Shown: piece after piece, positions 8,157 through 15,306 of the stretch
How positions within the stretch are numbered: position 1 is the first letter of the stretch
Layout of the letters: each line of letters begins with the position of its first letter
Assembly (NCBI GenBank): GCA_945890485.1
Contig: CAMDCN010000024.1
Span: forward strand, 1 to 64,000
Direction of reading: 5' to 3'
DNA: 64,000 nt
DNA from: Candidatus Sulfopaludibacter sp. SbA3
GTDB lineage: Bacteria; Acidobacteriota; Terriglobia; Bryobacterales; Bryobacteraceae
Position numbers and translations under genes: made by a program
Notes under the pieces: model-generated
Database searches by the model: none
What the model saw: only the letters and a program-made list of their open reading frames with translations
Told to the model about the DNA's origin: nothing

Positions 8157-8516
8157 CGCGTGCCGCTCGATCCGTTGCCAGTACCGGGAAAAGCGCTTCA
8201 AGTCGAACGGCCCCGCCGCGGCGACAAACGGATCGTCGTTGACCACCTCCGCCCCCAGCGTCTTCGCGTACCCCATCAGCCGCGGGCATTCCGTGAAGGC
8301 GGTGACAATCTTGTCCGCTCCGTGCCGCGCCGCGAACGCTCGGACCAGCGGAACGATTTCGCCCTTCTCGATCTCAACATCCAACTCCAGTAGGCTCTCG
8401 TAAAGGAACACCAGCCGCTTCAGCGAATGCCCGTTGTTCTCAAAGACAAAGATCGCCGGGGCCCCCACCAGAATCGGCCGCATACAATCCTCGTGTATCC
8501 AGACGACCGGCTTCAT
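8145..8516 (-). CDS. Small protein resembling a reduced photolyase N-terminal (antenna) domain
   Basis: A 123-residue protein. It opens with [13 protein letters not shown], laid out like the first strand of photolyases (VVWFRRDLR), then AIFVFENNGHSLKRLVFLYESLLELDVEIEKGEIVPLV, like the second strand and helices. DKIVTAFTECPRLMGYAKTLGAEVVNDDPF follows, and the end is RFSRYWQRIERHALKL. This is the order of the alpha/beta domain that holds the antenna chromophore, but shortened. Its ATG overlaps the stop of the upstream FAD-domain gene by 4 bp, so the two are almost certainly made together and may form a two-chain photolyase. The domain assignment is inferred from layout rather than a strong motif. 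Confidence 0.6.
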   Translation of the reverse strand: MKPVVWIHEDCMRPILVGAPAIFVFENNGHSLKRLVFLYESLLELDVEIEKGEIVPLVRAFAARHGADKIVTAFTECPRLMGYAKTLGAEVVNDDPFVAAAGPFDLKRFSRYWQRIERHALKL

Positions 8517-9280
8517 TGGAACAGCTCCTTATCAATGTGCTCATACGGCTTCGCGAAGGGGCAATCACTCGCCCGCACGCACCGTTTGCAGTACTGGCCG
8601 TCCGTATACTTTTCCAGGTTCTCGCGGTTGAAGAGATAGGGTTTCGACCCGAAGTTCGACGCCACCCACTGGAACGACAGATTGTTGCTCGCCGGGTCAC
8701 CGTCCAGCAGGTGGGTCAAAAAAAATTTCGCTGCGGCTTGCCAGCGGACCCGCCGCCAATGGACTACATAGGAGGCGAACCACATGCGCGCATGGTTATG
8801 CAGGTAGCCCGTCGAACGGAGTTCAGCAACAAAGCCGTCCATACACGCAAGACCCGTATTGGCGGTGGCGATGTCCACGGGAAGTTCGGTGTGTTCCCGC
8901 TGCTCCCGCCAACGGCGCTTGGGCTCCTCACGGTCCTGCCAGACACCTTCGCCAATCTGCCCATACACCCGTCGCCAGTAGTCCCGCCAAGCGTACTCGT
9001 TCACCAGCTTTTCATGATTCGGCTTCGCCAAAGCCTTCCGCCGTACCTCGCCCAGCGAGAGAACCCCGTGCCGGAGATAGGGAGCTAACCGCGTCACCGC
9101 ACCGCTCAGAAAGTTCCGTGACCGGGCATAGCGGGCCGGGTTCACCTTTTCGAGCAAAGCCTCCGCCGCCCGGCGTCCACCCCGGATCTCGCTGACCTCT
9201 TCGCCGTGCTCCAGGCATTCCGGAAACTCGGCTTTCAGGTACTCCACTAGCTCCGCGCGGGAGCCAAACTTACGCTTCAT
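8513..9280 (-). CDS. Stand-alone FAD-binding photolyase/cryptochrome domain
   Basis: A 255-residue protein covering only the helical FAD-binding half of DNA photolyases. Recognisable parts are [23 protein letters not shown] near 53-75 (FAD phosphate region), [11 protein letters not shown] near 95-105, [29 protein letters not shown] near 142-170 and [23 protein letters not shown] near 191-213. It ends in a short Cys motif, C221-K-R-C224 and C230. The expected alpha/beta N-terminal domain is absent and may be supplied by the next gene. Start ATG at 9280 overlaps the stop of the DUF2256 gene (ATGA); an open frame extends upstream to 9385 but encodes the DUF2256 protein in another frame. Predicted light-driven repair or blue-light sensing; substrate unknown. 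Confidence 0.85.
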   Translation of the reverse strand: MKRKFGSRAELVEYLKAEFPECLEHGEEVSEIRGGRRAAEALLEKVNPARYARSRNFLSGAVTRLAPYLRHGVLSLGEVRRKALAKPNHEKLVNEYAWRDYWRRVYGQIGEGVWQDREEPKRRWREQREHTELPVDIATANTGLACMDGFVAELRSTGYLHNHARMWFASYVVHWRRVRWQAAAKFFLTHLLDGDPASNNLSFQWVASNFGSKPYLFNRENLEKYTDGQYCKRCVRASDCPFAKPYEHIDKELFQ

Positions 9281-9423
9281 GCTTTCCCCTTCGCTCCCCG
9301 GCACCGGTCGCTGCAATAGAGCACCTGCTCCCAGTCGCGCTCCCATTTCTTGCGCCAAGTGAACGGACGGCCACAAGTTCGGCACACCTTCGAAGGAAGA
9401 TGTTGCTTCTTCACGCCCTTCAT
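9277..9423 (-). CDS. DUF2256 zinc-ribbon-like small protein
   Basis: A 48-residue protein starting [34 protein letters not shown] and ending with [12 protein letters not shown]. The paired CxxC motifs (C14/C17 and C39/C43, the second as CxxxC) with FTWRKKWER are the signature of DUF2256. This family is known mainly as a tiny neighbour or fusion partner of photolyase/cryptochrome genes, and its function is unknown. It is the first gene of a three-gene overlapping unit, with its TGA inside the ATGA that starts the FAD-domain gene. The arrangement supports a role in the same repair or light-sensing process, possibly nucleic-acid or partner binding. Confidence 0.88.
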   Translation of the reverse strand: MKGVKKQHLPSKVCRTCGRPFTWRKKWERDWEQVLYCSDRCRGAKGKA

Positions 9424-9435
9424 CGAGCTACCGGC

Positions 9436-10023
9436 TCAAATGTTGATGCCGGCCGTCCATAGCGTGTAACCCGCCGCCTGACGCAGATACAACCACCAGT
9501 CCTGCAGTCCGGTCTCCTGCTTGATGGAACGCGGCGAACCGTACACTTCGAGACCCCGGAACTCGAGCATCTTCTTGGCCCGGTAGATGTGGTAGCCATC
9601 GCTCACTAAGATGCAGCTCCGGAGCCCGGAGCGCCTCATTATTTCCGCGACGGCAATCGTCGAGTGCACCGTGCTCCCGCCTTCGTCCTCCAGCAGAATC
9701 GCCTCCGGTGGTACCCCGTGGCTCATCAGATAGTTGCGCCCCACTACGCCTTCCGTGAATACCGGATCGCCGCCCGCGCCGCCCGTGGTCAGCACCCATC
9801 GCGCCAGCCCTTGCTGAAACAGCTCCAGCCCATGATCCAGCCGAGCCCGCAAAACCGGCGACGGCCGCCCACGATACTCCGCCGCTCCCATGATCACGAT
9901 TACGTCCGCGGGCGCCGCCTCCTCCAATACCGATTGCTTCCGAATTTCGAGCGTAATCCAGCCCACCCAGCCGAGCAAACTCACGGCAGCCAAGGCCAGC
10001 CCCAATTGGACGCTTCGTTTCAT
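9436..10023 (-). CDS. YdcF/SanA-type DUF218 membrane-anchored protein
   Basis: A 195-residue protein with one N-terminal membrane anchor (SVQLGLALAAVSLLGWVGWITL) followed by a DUF218 domain. ADVIVIMGAAEYRGRPSPVLRARLDHGLELFQQG near 44-77 and WVLTTGGAGGDPVFTE come first, then GVPPEAILLEDEGGSTVHS and ILVSDGYHIYRAKKMLEF. YdcF-like proteins bind S-adenosylmethionine in one studied case, and SanA-like members affect envelope permeability; the role here is open. The ATG at 10023 was chosen over one at 10047 and much earlier ones because the anchor follows directly. Divergent from the TrmH-type gene, with starts about 33 bp apart. Confidence 0.83.
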   Translation of the reverse strand: MKRSVQLGLALAAVSLLGWVGWITLEIRKQSVLEEAAPADVIVIMGAAEYRGRPSPVLRARLDHGLELFQQGLARWVLTTGGAGGDPVFTEGVVGRNYLMSHGVPPEAILLEDEGGSTVHSTIAVAEIMRRSGLRSCILVSDGYHIYRAKKMLEFRGLEVYGSPRSIKQETGLQDWWLYLRQAAGYTLWTAGINI

Positions 10024-10056
10024 GAGCCTGTGCGGTATCCTTAGCATTCTACTGGA

Positions 10057-10827
10057 ATGGCCGCTATCGTAACTCCCCTCGGCGCCCGGAACCCGCTCTG
10101 CACCACGATCCGGAAGGCCATTCAAAAAGGCCTTCGGACCGACGACGGATTGGTTGTCGCTGAGGGATTTCATCTGTTGGAAGAAGCGCACCGTAGTCGC
10201 TGTCCTATCGAAACAGTGATCGGCACGGAAGCCGCGTTACAGAATTGGCCGGCTCTTGAGCACAGTCACCCATTAACGCGGATTTTCTCGGTCGATCCGG
10301 TCACATTCGCGACATTTTCAACCACCGACACCCCGCAAGGTATTCTGGCGCTCGTCCGCCTACCCGAATGGACGCTCGCCGATCTGCTCCGGTTCCCTGC
10401 TATGGTCGTCCTGCTTGATGGTTTACAGGATCCCGGCAACGCCGGCGCCGTCGTCCGCTCCGCCGAGGCCTTCGGGGCTACGGGTGTCGTCTTCCTCAAA
10501 GGCTCCGCGAGCCCGTACCATCCGAAGACACTCCGCGCCGCGGCCGGGTCCCTGTTCCGCGTTCCCTTCGTCACGGCCCCCGAACTCCCCGCGTTCACCT
10601 TTCCGATCTATGCCACCGCCAAAGCCGACGCTCAGCCCATCGACGAAATCGACTGGCGTGAATCCTGCGGCATTGTCATCGGTAGCGAGGGACGCGGTGT
10701 CCGGCCAGAGATTCTGGCCGTGTGCCAACCGGTAACCATCCCGACAGATACCGTCGAAAGCCTCAACGCCGCCGTCGCCGCCGGCATCCTGCTCTACGAG
10801 GTCCGCCGCCAACGGAACCGGCCATGA
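10057..10827 (+). CDS. TrmH/SpoU-family RNA 2'-O-methyltransferase
   Basis: A 256-residue SPOUT methyltransferase. The N-terminal substrate-binding part includes GLRTDDGLVVAEGFHLLEEA. The three SpoU motifs are clear: motif 1 DGLQDPGNAGAVVRSAEAFGATGVV near 122-146, motif 2 GIVIGSEGRGV near 206-216 and motif 3 VESLNAAVAAGILLYEVRR near 235-253. The family methylates a ribose in rRNA or tRNA using S-adenosylmethionine bound in a trefoil knot. Whether the target is 23S rRNA (RlmB-like) or tRNA cannot be read. The stop overlaps the rarA start (ATGA), so the two are co-translated. Confidence 0.9.
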   Translation: MAAIVTPLGARNPLCTTIRKAIQKGLRTDDGLVVAEGFHLLEEAHRSRCPIETVIGTEAALQNWPALEHSHPLTRIFSVDPVTFATFSTTDTPQGILALVRLPEWTLADLLRFPAMVVLLDGLQDPGNAGAVVRSAEAFGATGVVFLKGSASPYHPKTLRAAAGSLFRVPFVTAPELPAFTFPIYATAKADAQPIDEIDWRESCGIVIGSEGRGVRPEILAVCQPVTIPTDTVESLNAAVAAGILLYEVRRQRNRP

Positions 10828-12104
10828 GCCTCTTCGATTCGCCTCCGCCGGACTCGACGCGCCCACTCGCTGAACGCCTCCGCCCGCAGTCGCTCGACGA
10901 CTATATCGGCCAGGAGCACATCCTCGGCCCCGGTAAGCCGCTCCGCCGCGCCATCGAGAACGACCAACTCGGTTCGATCATTCTCTGGGGACCACCCGGC
11001 GTCGGCAAAACGACGCTCGCCTCCATCATCGCCCGCACGACGAAGGCCGAATTCGTCCCCTTCAGCGCGGTGATGAGCGGCATCAAAGAGATCCGCGAGG
11101 TGATGGCCCGCGCCGAGCAGACTCGCCGCCACGGTCGCCGCACCGTCTTGTTCGTCGACGAAATCCACCGCTTCAACAAAGCCCAGCAAGACGCCTTTCT
11201 CCCCTACGTCGAGAAAGGCGACGTCACCCTGATCGGCGCCACCACCGAAAACCCCTCTTTCGAAGTCGTTGGCGCACTCCTATCCCGCTCCCGTGTCTTC
11301 ACGCTCCAGGCACTGGCCACCGAGCAATTGATCACGCTGCTGCGCCGCGGCCTCCAACTCCTCGAAAAGCAGGCGACCGACGAACTTCTCGAACAGATCG
11401 CTGTCTTCGCGAACGGCGACGCCCGCACGGCCTACAACATCCTCGACCTCGCCGCCACAGCCTCCGACGGACGCGAAATCCCCACCGCCATCCTCGAAGA
11501 GGTGCTCTCCCGCAAGGTGCTGTTGTATGACAAGGGCGGCGAGGAGCACTACAATCTCGTCTCAGCGCTTCACAAATCCGTCCGGGCCTCCGACGCCGAC
11601 GCCGCCCTGTACTGGCTCGCCCGCATGCTCGAATCCGGCGAAGATCGCATGTACATCGCCCGCCGTCTCGTCCGTATGGCCGTTGAAGATATCGGCTTGG
11701 CCGACCCTCGCGCCGTCGAGCAGGCCATCGCCTGCCAGCAGACCGCTCACTTTCTCGGCGTCCCCGAAGGCGATCAGGCGCTCGCGCAGGTCACGCTCTA
11801 CTTGGCCCTCGCCGCCAAGTCGGACGCCGCCTACCGCGCGCTCAACACCGTCCGCGCGGAGATTCGCCAAGGCGTCGCCGAACCCGTGCCGATGCACCTC
11901 CGCAACGCCCCCACTAAACTCATGAAAGGAATGGGCTACGGCGCCGGCTACAAACACGCTCACCAGTTCGCCGACGCCGTTACCGGAATGGAGTGCCTCC
12001 CCCCGTCGCTCGCCGGCCGGGAGTTTTATCAACCCACCGACCGGGGCGTCGAGAAGAAAATCGCCGAACGGCTCCGCGAGATCCGCGAATCCAAACGGCA
12101 GTGA
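10824..12104 (+). CDS. rarA: Replication-associated recombination protein A (AAA+ ATPase)
   Basis: A 426-residue MgsA/WRNIP1-type AAA+ ATPase that acts at stalled replication forks. It opens with PLAERLRPQSLDDYIGQEHILGPG, then Walker A GPPGVGKTT near 52-60, Walker B LFVDEIHRFNK near 107-117, sensor 1 GATTENPSFEV, and the C-terminal tetramerisation region YWLARMLESGEDRMYIARRLVRMAVEDIGLADP to YKHAHQFADAV. Full length for the family. Start ATG 10824 overlaps the TrmH stop; the frame is open further upstream but only as the shadow of that gene. A short inverted repeat at 12104-12125 follows the stop. Confidence 0.95.
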   Translation: MSLFDSPPPDSTRPLAERLRPQSLDDYIGQEHILGPGKPLRRAIENDQLGSIILWGPPGVGKTTLASIIARTTKAEFVPFSAVMSGIKEIREVMARAEQTRRHGRRTVLFVDEIHRFNKAQQDAFLPYVEKGDVTLIGATTENPSFEVVGALLSRSRVFTLQALATEQLITLLRRGLQLLEKQATDELLEQIAVFANGDARTAYNILDLAATASDGREIPTAILEEVLSRKVLLYDKGGEEHYNLVSALHKSVRASDADAALYWLARMLESGEDRMYIARRLVRMAVEDIGLADPRAVEQAIACQQTAHFLGVPEGDQALAQVTLYLALAAKSDAAYRALNTVRAEIRQGVAEPVPMHLRNAPTKLMKGMGYGAGYKHAHQFADAVTGMECLPPSLAGREFYQPTDRGVEKKIAERLREIRESKRQ

Positions 12105-12125
12105 CCGCAACTACTTCCTTGCGGT
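12104..12125. terminator. Short inverted repeat between convergent rarA and ridA-like genes
   Basis: ACCGCAA at 12104-12110 and TTGCGGT at 12119-12125 with an 8-nt loop, at the junction of two convergent genes. There is no T-run on either side, so it is at best a weak bidirectional terminator. Confidence 0.3.
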
Positions 12126-12530
12126 AACGGTAATTTCGATCCGGGCTTTTCCCACCAGCTTCGCCACGCCGACCGTCGTCCGCGTCGGACGCGGTTCCGG
12201 GAACGTCGCCATGTATACCGTGTTCATCCGGCCGAACATCTCCATGTCGGTGAGGTAGACCTGCACGGCCACTGCATCGGCAAACGTGTGACCGCCCGCC
12301 TTCAGCACCTCCTCGACATTGGCCAGCGTCTGTTTCACTTCGTCTTCAAACTTCTCGGGGTAGTTGCCATTCTTGTCGGCCCCGGTCTGGCCGGATATGT
12401 ACAAAGTGCCTCCGCTCAGGATCCCGGGCGAAAACGGACGGCCCGGCTTGGTGTCCTTCGGAGCGACCACTTTTTTGTCAGCGGCGGTCAAAAAACTGCT
12501 CACCAGCAAGAGGAGGAGGAAGATACGCAT
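12111..12530 (-). CDS. Exported RidA/YjgF-family protein
   Basis: A 139-residue protein with a clear signal peptide (MRIFLLLLLVSSFLTAADKK) in front of a complete RidA domain: FSPGILSGGTLYISGQTGAD, EVKQTLANVEEVLKAGGHTFADAVAVQVYLTDM and RPTRTTVGVAKLVGKARIEITVTA. The Arg of the TRTTVGV segment aligns with Arg105 of E. coli RidA, which is needed for imine hydrolysis, so enamine/imine deaminase chemistry is possible. Export is unusual because RidA normally works on cytosolic products of PLP enzymes. ATG 12530 was chosen because the leader starts there; the frame is open further up to 12647 without similarity. Confidence 0.85.
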   Translation of the reverse strand: MRIFLLLLLVSSFLTAADKKVVAPKDTKPGRPFSPGILSGGTLYISGQTGADKNGNYPEKFEDEVKQTLANVEEVLKAGGHTFADAVAVQVYLTDMEMFGRMNTVYMATFPEPRPTRTTVGVAKLVGKARIEITVTARK

Positions 12531-12880
12531 AGTGAGTGTAGGATACCCCACCCGTGCGCCAAACACCTTAGAACCATCGCACCAGCAAGGTAGTACTATT
12601 CCCTTACGTCCCTCCAGCCGTCTCCCACTGGTGCTACGATGATGCAAATGAAGGAGTTACGGTCGAGAAAAATCCTCTCTCGCCAATGTACTGCCGGGAA
12701 CCGAATTGTGTACCCCCTACCCTGAAGCAGCGAGTACCAATCGATATTGAACCCGAGGTTCCATTGTTCGCAATTCTGGGCCGTAGGAACCTAGTGGAGA
12801 CGTTAGATCAACATCACGATGCCCACGTAGAGGGGTAGGTGATTGGGCTCTGCCGCAGGCCCAAACTTAGGAGACCGAAA
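12531..12880. other. Intergenic region upstream of the PilZ-ntrYX operon
   Basis: About 350 bp between divergent genes with no supportable coding sequence; the longest plausible small frame, at about 12639, has 28 codons. It should hold both promoters. TGGGCTCTGC/GCAGGCCCA near 12845-12864 can fold into a hairpin just before the ribosome-binding site of the PilZ gene, with a very tight loop. Confidence 0.4.
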
Positions 12881-12883
12881 TTG
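12868..12883 (+). promoter_or_regulatory. Ribosome-binding site setting a TTG start for the PilZ gene
   Basis: TAGGAGA at 12868-12874 lies 6-7 bases before TTG at 12881. The alternative GTG at 12839 in the same frame has no such site and would add 14 residues unlike the family, so TTG is preferred. Confidence 0.6.
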
Positions 12884-13216
12884 ATCCCAGACAAAACCCA
12901 AAGCGACCGCCGCACAGCGGACCGGTTCCCCATCGAACGAGAGGTTCGTTATAAGGTCCTCAACAAGAAGAATTCAGACGAGATGGGCACTGGCCAGACC
13001 GTCAATATGAGCAGCACTGGGGTCTACTTCACGACGGAGCATATCCTGCTGCCGGGCAAGCGGCTCGAACTCGCCATCAGTTGGCCGGCGCAACTGAACA
13101 ACCAGACGGCGCTCAAGCTCGTCGCCCGCGGCCGGATCATTCGGTATGACGAAGGGCGAGCAGCCATGGAGATTCAGCAGTACGAGTTCCGGACGGCGAA
13201 GGCCGCCTTGGCGTAA
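12881..13216 (+). CDS. PilZ-domain c-di-GMP-binding protein
   Basis: A 111-residue single PilZ domain. The c-di-GMP-binding motifs are present: RTADR, an R-x3-R pattern, in SDRRTADRFPIEREVRYKV near the N-terminus, and NMSSTGVYF, the N-x-S-x2-G part, near residue 45. After this come beta strands with PGKRLELAISWPAQL and VARGRIIRYDEGRAAMEI. PilZ proteins read the second messenger c-di-GMP and act on a partner. The next gene, the ntrY-type kinase, begins 23 bp downstream, so this is probably the first gene of a PilZ-ntrY-ntrX operon and may couple c-di-GMP to that pathway. Start is TTG with a good upstream site. Confidence 0.83.
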   Translation: MIPDKTQSDRRTADRFPIEREVRYKVLNKKNSDEMGTGQTVNMSSTGVYFTTEHILLPGKRLELAISWPAQLNNQTALKLVARGRIIRYDEGRAAMEIQQYEFRTAKAALA

Positions 13217-13239
13217 CCCGATCGGCTACAGTAGTAGCC

Positions 13240-15306
13240 ATGAAGAAGCGTCTGCTTCTGTTTGCGGCAATTCTCACGTTGTTGATCCTGCTGGCGCTGG
13301 TCGTTTGGCAGGGCTCCTTCAACATGGGCAAGTTTGGCCCCTCTTCCACCGATCAGGTTCTGCTGTTCTGGGCCATGAGCACGTTGGTATTCCTGCTCAT
13401 GGTCACGATGGCCTTTCTGCTCTTTCGGATCCTGATCAAGCTCTATATCGAGCGAAGTAAGGAGCGTGAAGGCTCCGGCATTAAGGCCAAGCTCGTGATG
13501 GGAGCCATGACGTTGAGCTTCCTGCCGGTCATTTTCATGGTGTTCTGGAGCTATCAGGTCCTGAACCTGAACATCAAGCAGTGGTTCAGCCGCCCGGCGG
13601 AGGGAGTTCGGCTGGAATTGATCGAGTTGGGCAGTTCAATCAAGGGCGAGTTTCAATTGCGCCTGAACGCGCAAGCCCATTGGCTCGCCAGCCTCCCGGA
13701 AACGGAGGCTTACGCCGCCGGAAGTGAACGCCCGGCAGCGGTGTTCGACCGCTTCTGCGAGGTGAACGACATCGCGGAGTCGTACATTCTCACCCAGCAG
13801 GCCGACCGTCGTACGGTTTGCACCTACGACAGCCGGGGACGAGCCGAGAGCAGCAAACCTTCCGTTCTCCGCGTCCCTCTAAAGTCCGGCGCTACTCTCG
13901 TTCTGGCTGCGCTCCTGCCCATCGACCTCGAAACCACCGAGCGGGACATTTCCCGTTACGTCGCCGACTACGATCAGCTCAGTATCAACCGGAAGGAGAC
14001 TCGGCAACTCTACCTGACCTTCCTCACGCTGATCACCCTCTTCATCCTTTTTGTCGCCGCCTGGGTAGCGCTTTTTCTCTCCCGCCAGATCACGGAGCCC
14101 ATCACTGCCTTGTTGACCGCCGCCCGCGAGGTCCGCAGCGGCAACCTGAATCACCGTGTGAACGTCGGAGCCATCGACGAACTGGCCACTTTGGTGCGCG
14201 CCTTCAACGAGATGACGCAAGCGCTCGAAACGTCCAGCCGCGAGCTCGAAGCTCGCCGCCGCTTCACGGAAACGATTCTCGAATCGATTCCGACCGGGGT
14301 CATCAGCGTGGCGCCGGACGGCCGGATTCAGACCGTGAACAGCGCTCTGCAACAGATGTTCCCCGGCACCCGCGTCTCCAGTTCCATGCGCCTGGAGCAT
14401 CTATTCGGCCCCGAAGACGCCGCCGAGCTCCGGTACCTGATGAACCGCGCCCGCCGCACCGGCGTAGCCTCCCGCCAGTTTGACCTCGCCCGGCCTGACC
14501 GTACTCTGCATCTCTCTGTCACTGTCGCTCCCATCGACCAGCGGGTCAACTCCGGATTCGTTCTCGTGCTCGAGGATACGAGCGAACTGCTCCGCGCGCA
14601 AAAGGCCGCCGCTTGGCACGAGGTCGCTCGCCGCGTCGCGCATGAAATCAAAAATCCGCTGACGCCCATTGCCCTTAGCGCGGAACGAATCGCCCGGCAT
14701 CTCGAGAAGTCTCCTACCTCAGCAGAGTTCGCGCGCATTGTCCGGGAGTCCACGCGGACCATCGCCCACGAAGTGGAAAGCGTGAAGACGCTGGTAGATG
14801 AGTTCTCGCAGTTCGCCCGATTCCCCGCCGCCCAACCGCAAACTTCGGACCTGAACCAGATCATCGACAACGCGCTGGCCGTGTTCGCCGGCCGCCTGGA
14901 AGGCATCACCATCACGACGGAGCTTACCCCGGATCTGCCGCCATTGAACCTGGACCGGGAACAGTTCAAGCGCGTCATCGTCAATCTGGTGGACAATGCG
15001 GCCGAAGCGATGGAAGGTCTGCCGCTTCGCCGGCTGCTGATCGCCACCGCCGCACCCACGCCGGAAACCGTCGAACTGACCATCGCCGACACCGGCTGCG
15101 GCATTTCGACCGACGACAAGGAAAAACTATTTCTGCCTTATTTCTCGACGAAGAACCGCGGAACGGGATTGGGGCTGGCGATCGTCAACCACATTCTCGG
15201 CGACCACCATGCGCAGATTCGCGTCGAGGATAACGAGCCGGCCGGCGCACGATTTATCATTGAGATTCCGGCCCTGGTGCCGGAAGAGGTCACGCCCCGC
15301 GCATGA
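13240..15306 (+). CDS. ntrY: NtrY-type membrane sensor histidine kinase
   Basis: A 688-residue kinase with the NtrY layout. Three membrane segments lie in the first 105 residues, an extracytoplasmic region extends to about 265, and a fourth segment (FLTLITLFILFVAAWVALFL) is followed by HAMP (RQITEPITALLTAAREVRSGNLNHRV) near 282-335. A PAS domain (TILESIPTGVISVAPDGRI) follows near 345-455. The HisKA region has phospho-acceptor His468 in VAHEIKNPLTPIALSAERI, and the ATPase domain has NLVDNAAEAM, DTGCGIS and GTGLGLAIV. It would phosphorylate the NtrX-type regulator whose gene overlaps it by 4 bp. The gene name is by layout; the signal sensed (nitrogen, redox or envelope) is unknown. Confidence 0.9.
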   Translation: MKKRLLLFAAILTLLILLALVVWQGSFNMGKFGPSSTDQVLLFWAMSTLVFLLMVTMAFLLFRILIKLYIERSKEREGSGIKAKLVMGAMTLSFLPVIFMVFWSYQVLNLNIKQWFSRPAEGVRLELIELGSSIKGEFQLRLNAQAHWLASLPETEAYAAGSERPAAVFDRFCEVNDIAESYILTQQADRRTVCTYDSRGRAESSKPSVLRVPLKSGATLVLAALLPIDLETTERDISRYVADYDQLSINRKETRQLYLTFLTLITLFILFVAAWVALFLSRQITEPITALLTAAREVRSGNLNHRVNVGAIDELATLVRAFNEMTQALETSSRELEARRRFTETILESIPTGVISVAPDGRIQTVNSALQQMFPGTRVSSSMRLEHLFGPEDAAELRYLMNRARRTGVASRQFDLARPDRTLHLSVTVAPIDQRVNSGFVLVLEDTSELLRAQKAAAWHEVARRVAHEIKNPLTPIALSAERIARHLEKSPTSAEFARIVRESTRTIAHEVESVKTLVDEFSQFARFPAAQPQTSDLNQIIDNALAVFAGRLEGITITTELTPDLPPLNLDREQFKRVIVNLVDNAAEAMEGLPLRRLLIATAAPTPETVELTIADTGCGISTDDKEKLFLPYFSTKNRGTGLGLAIVNHILGDHHAQIRVEDNEPAGARFIIEIPALVPEEVTPRA

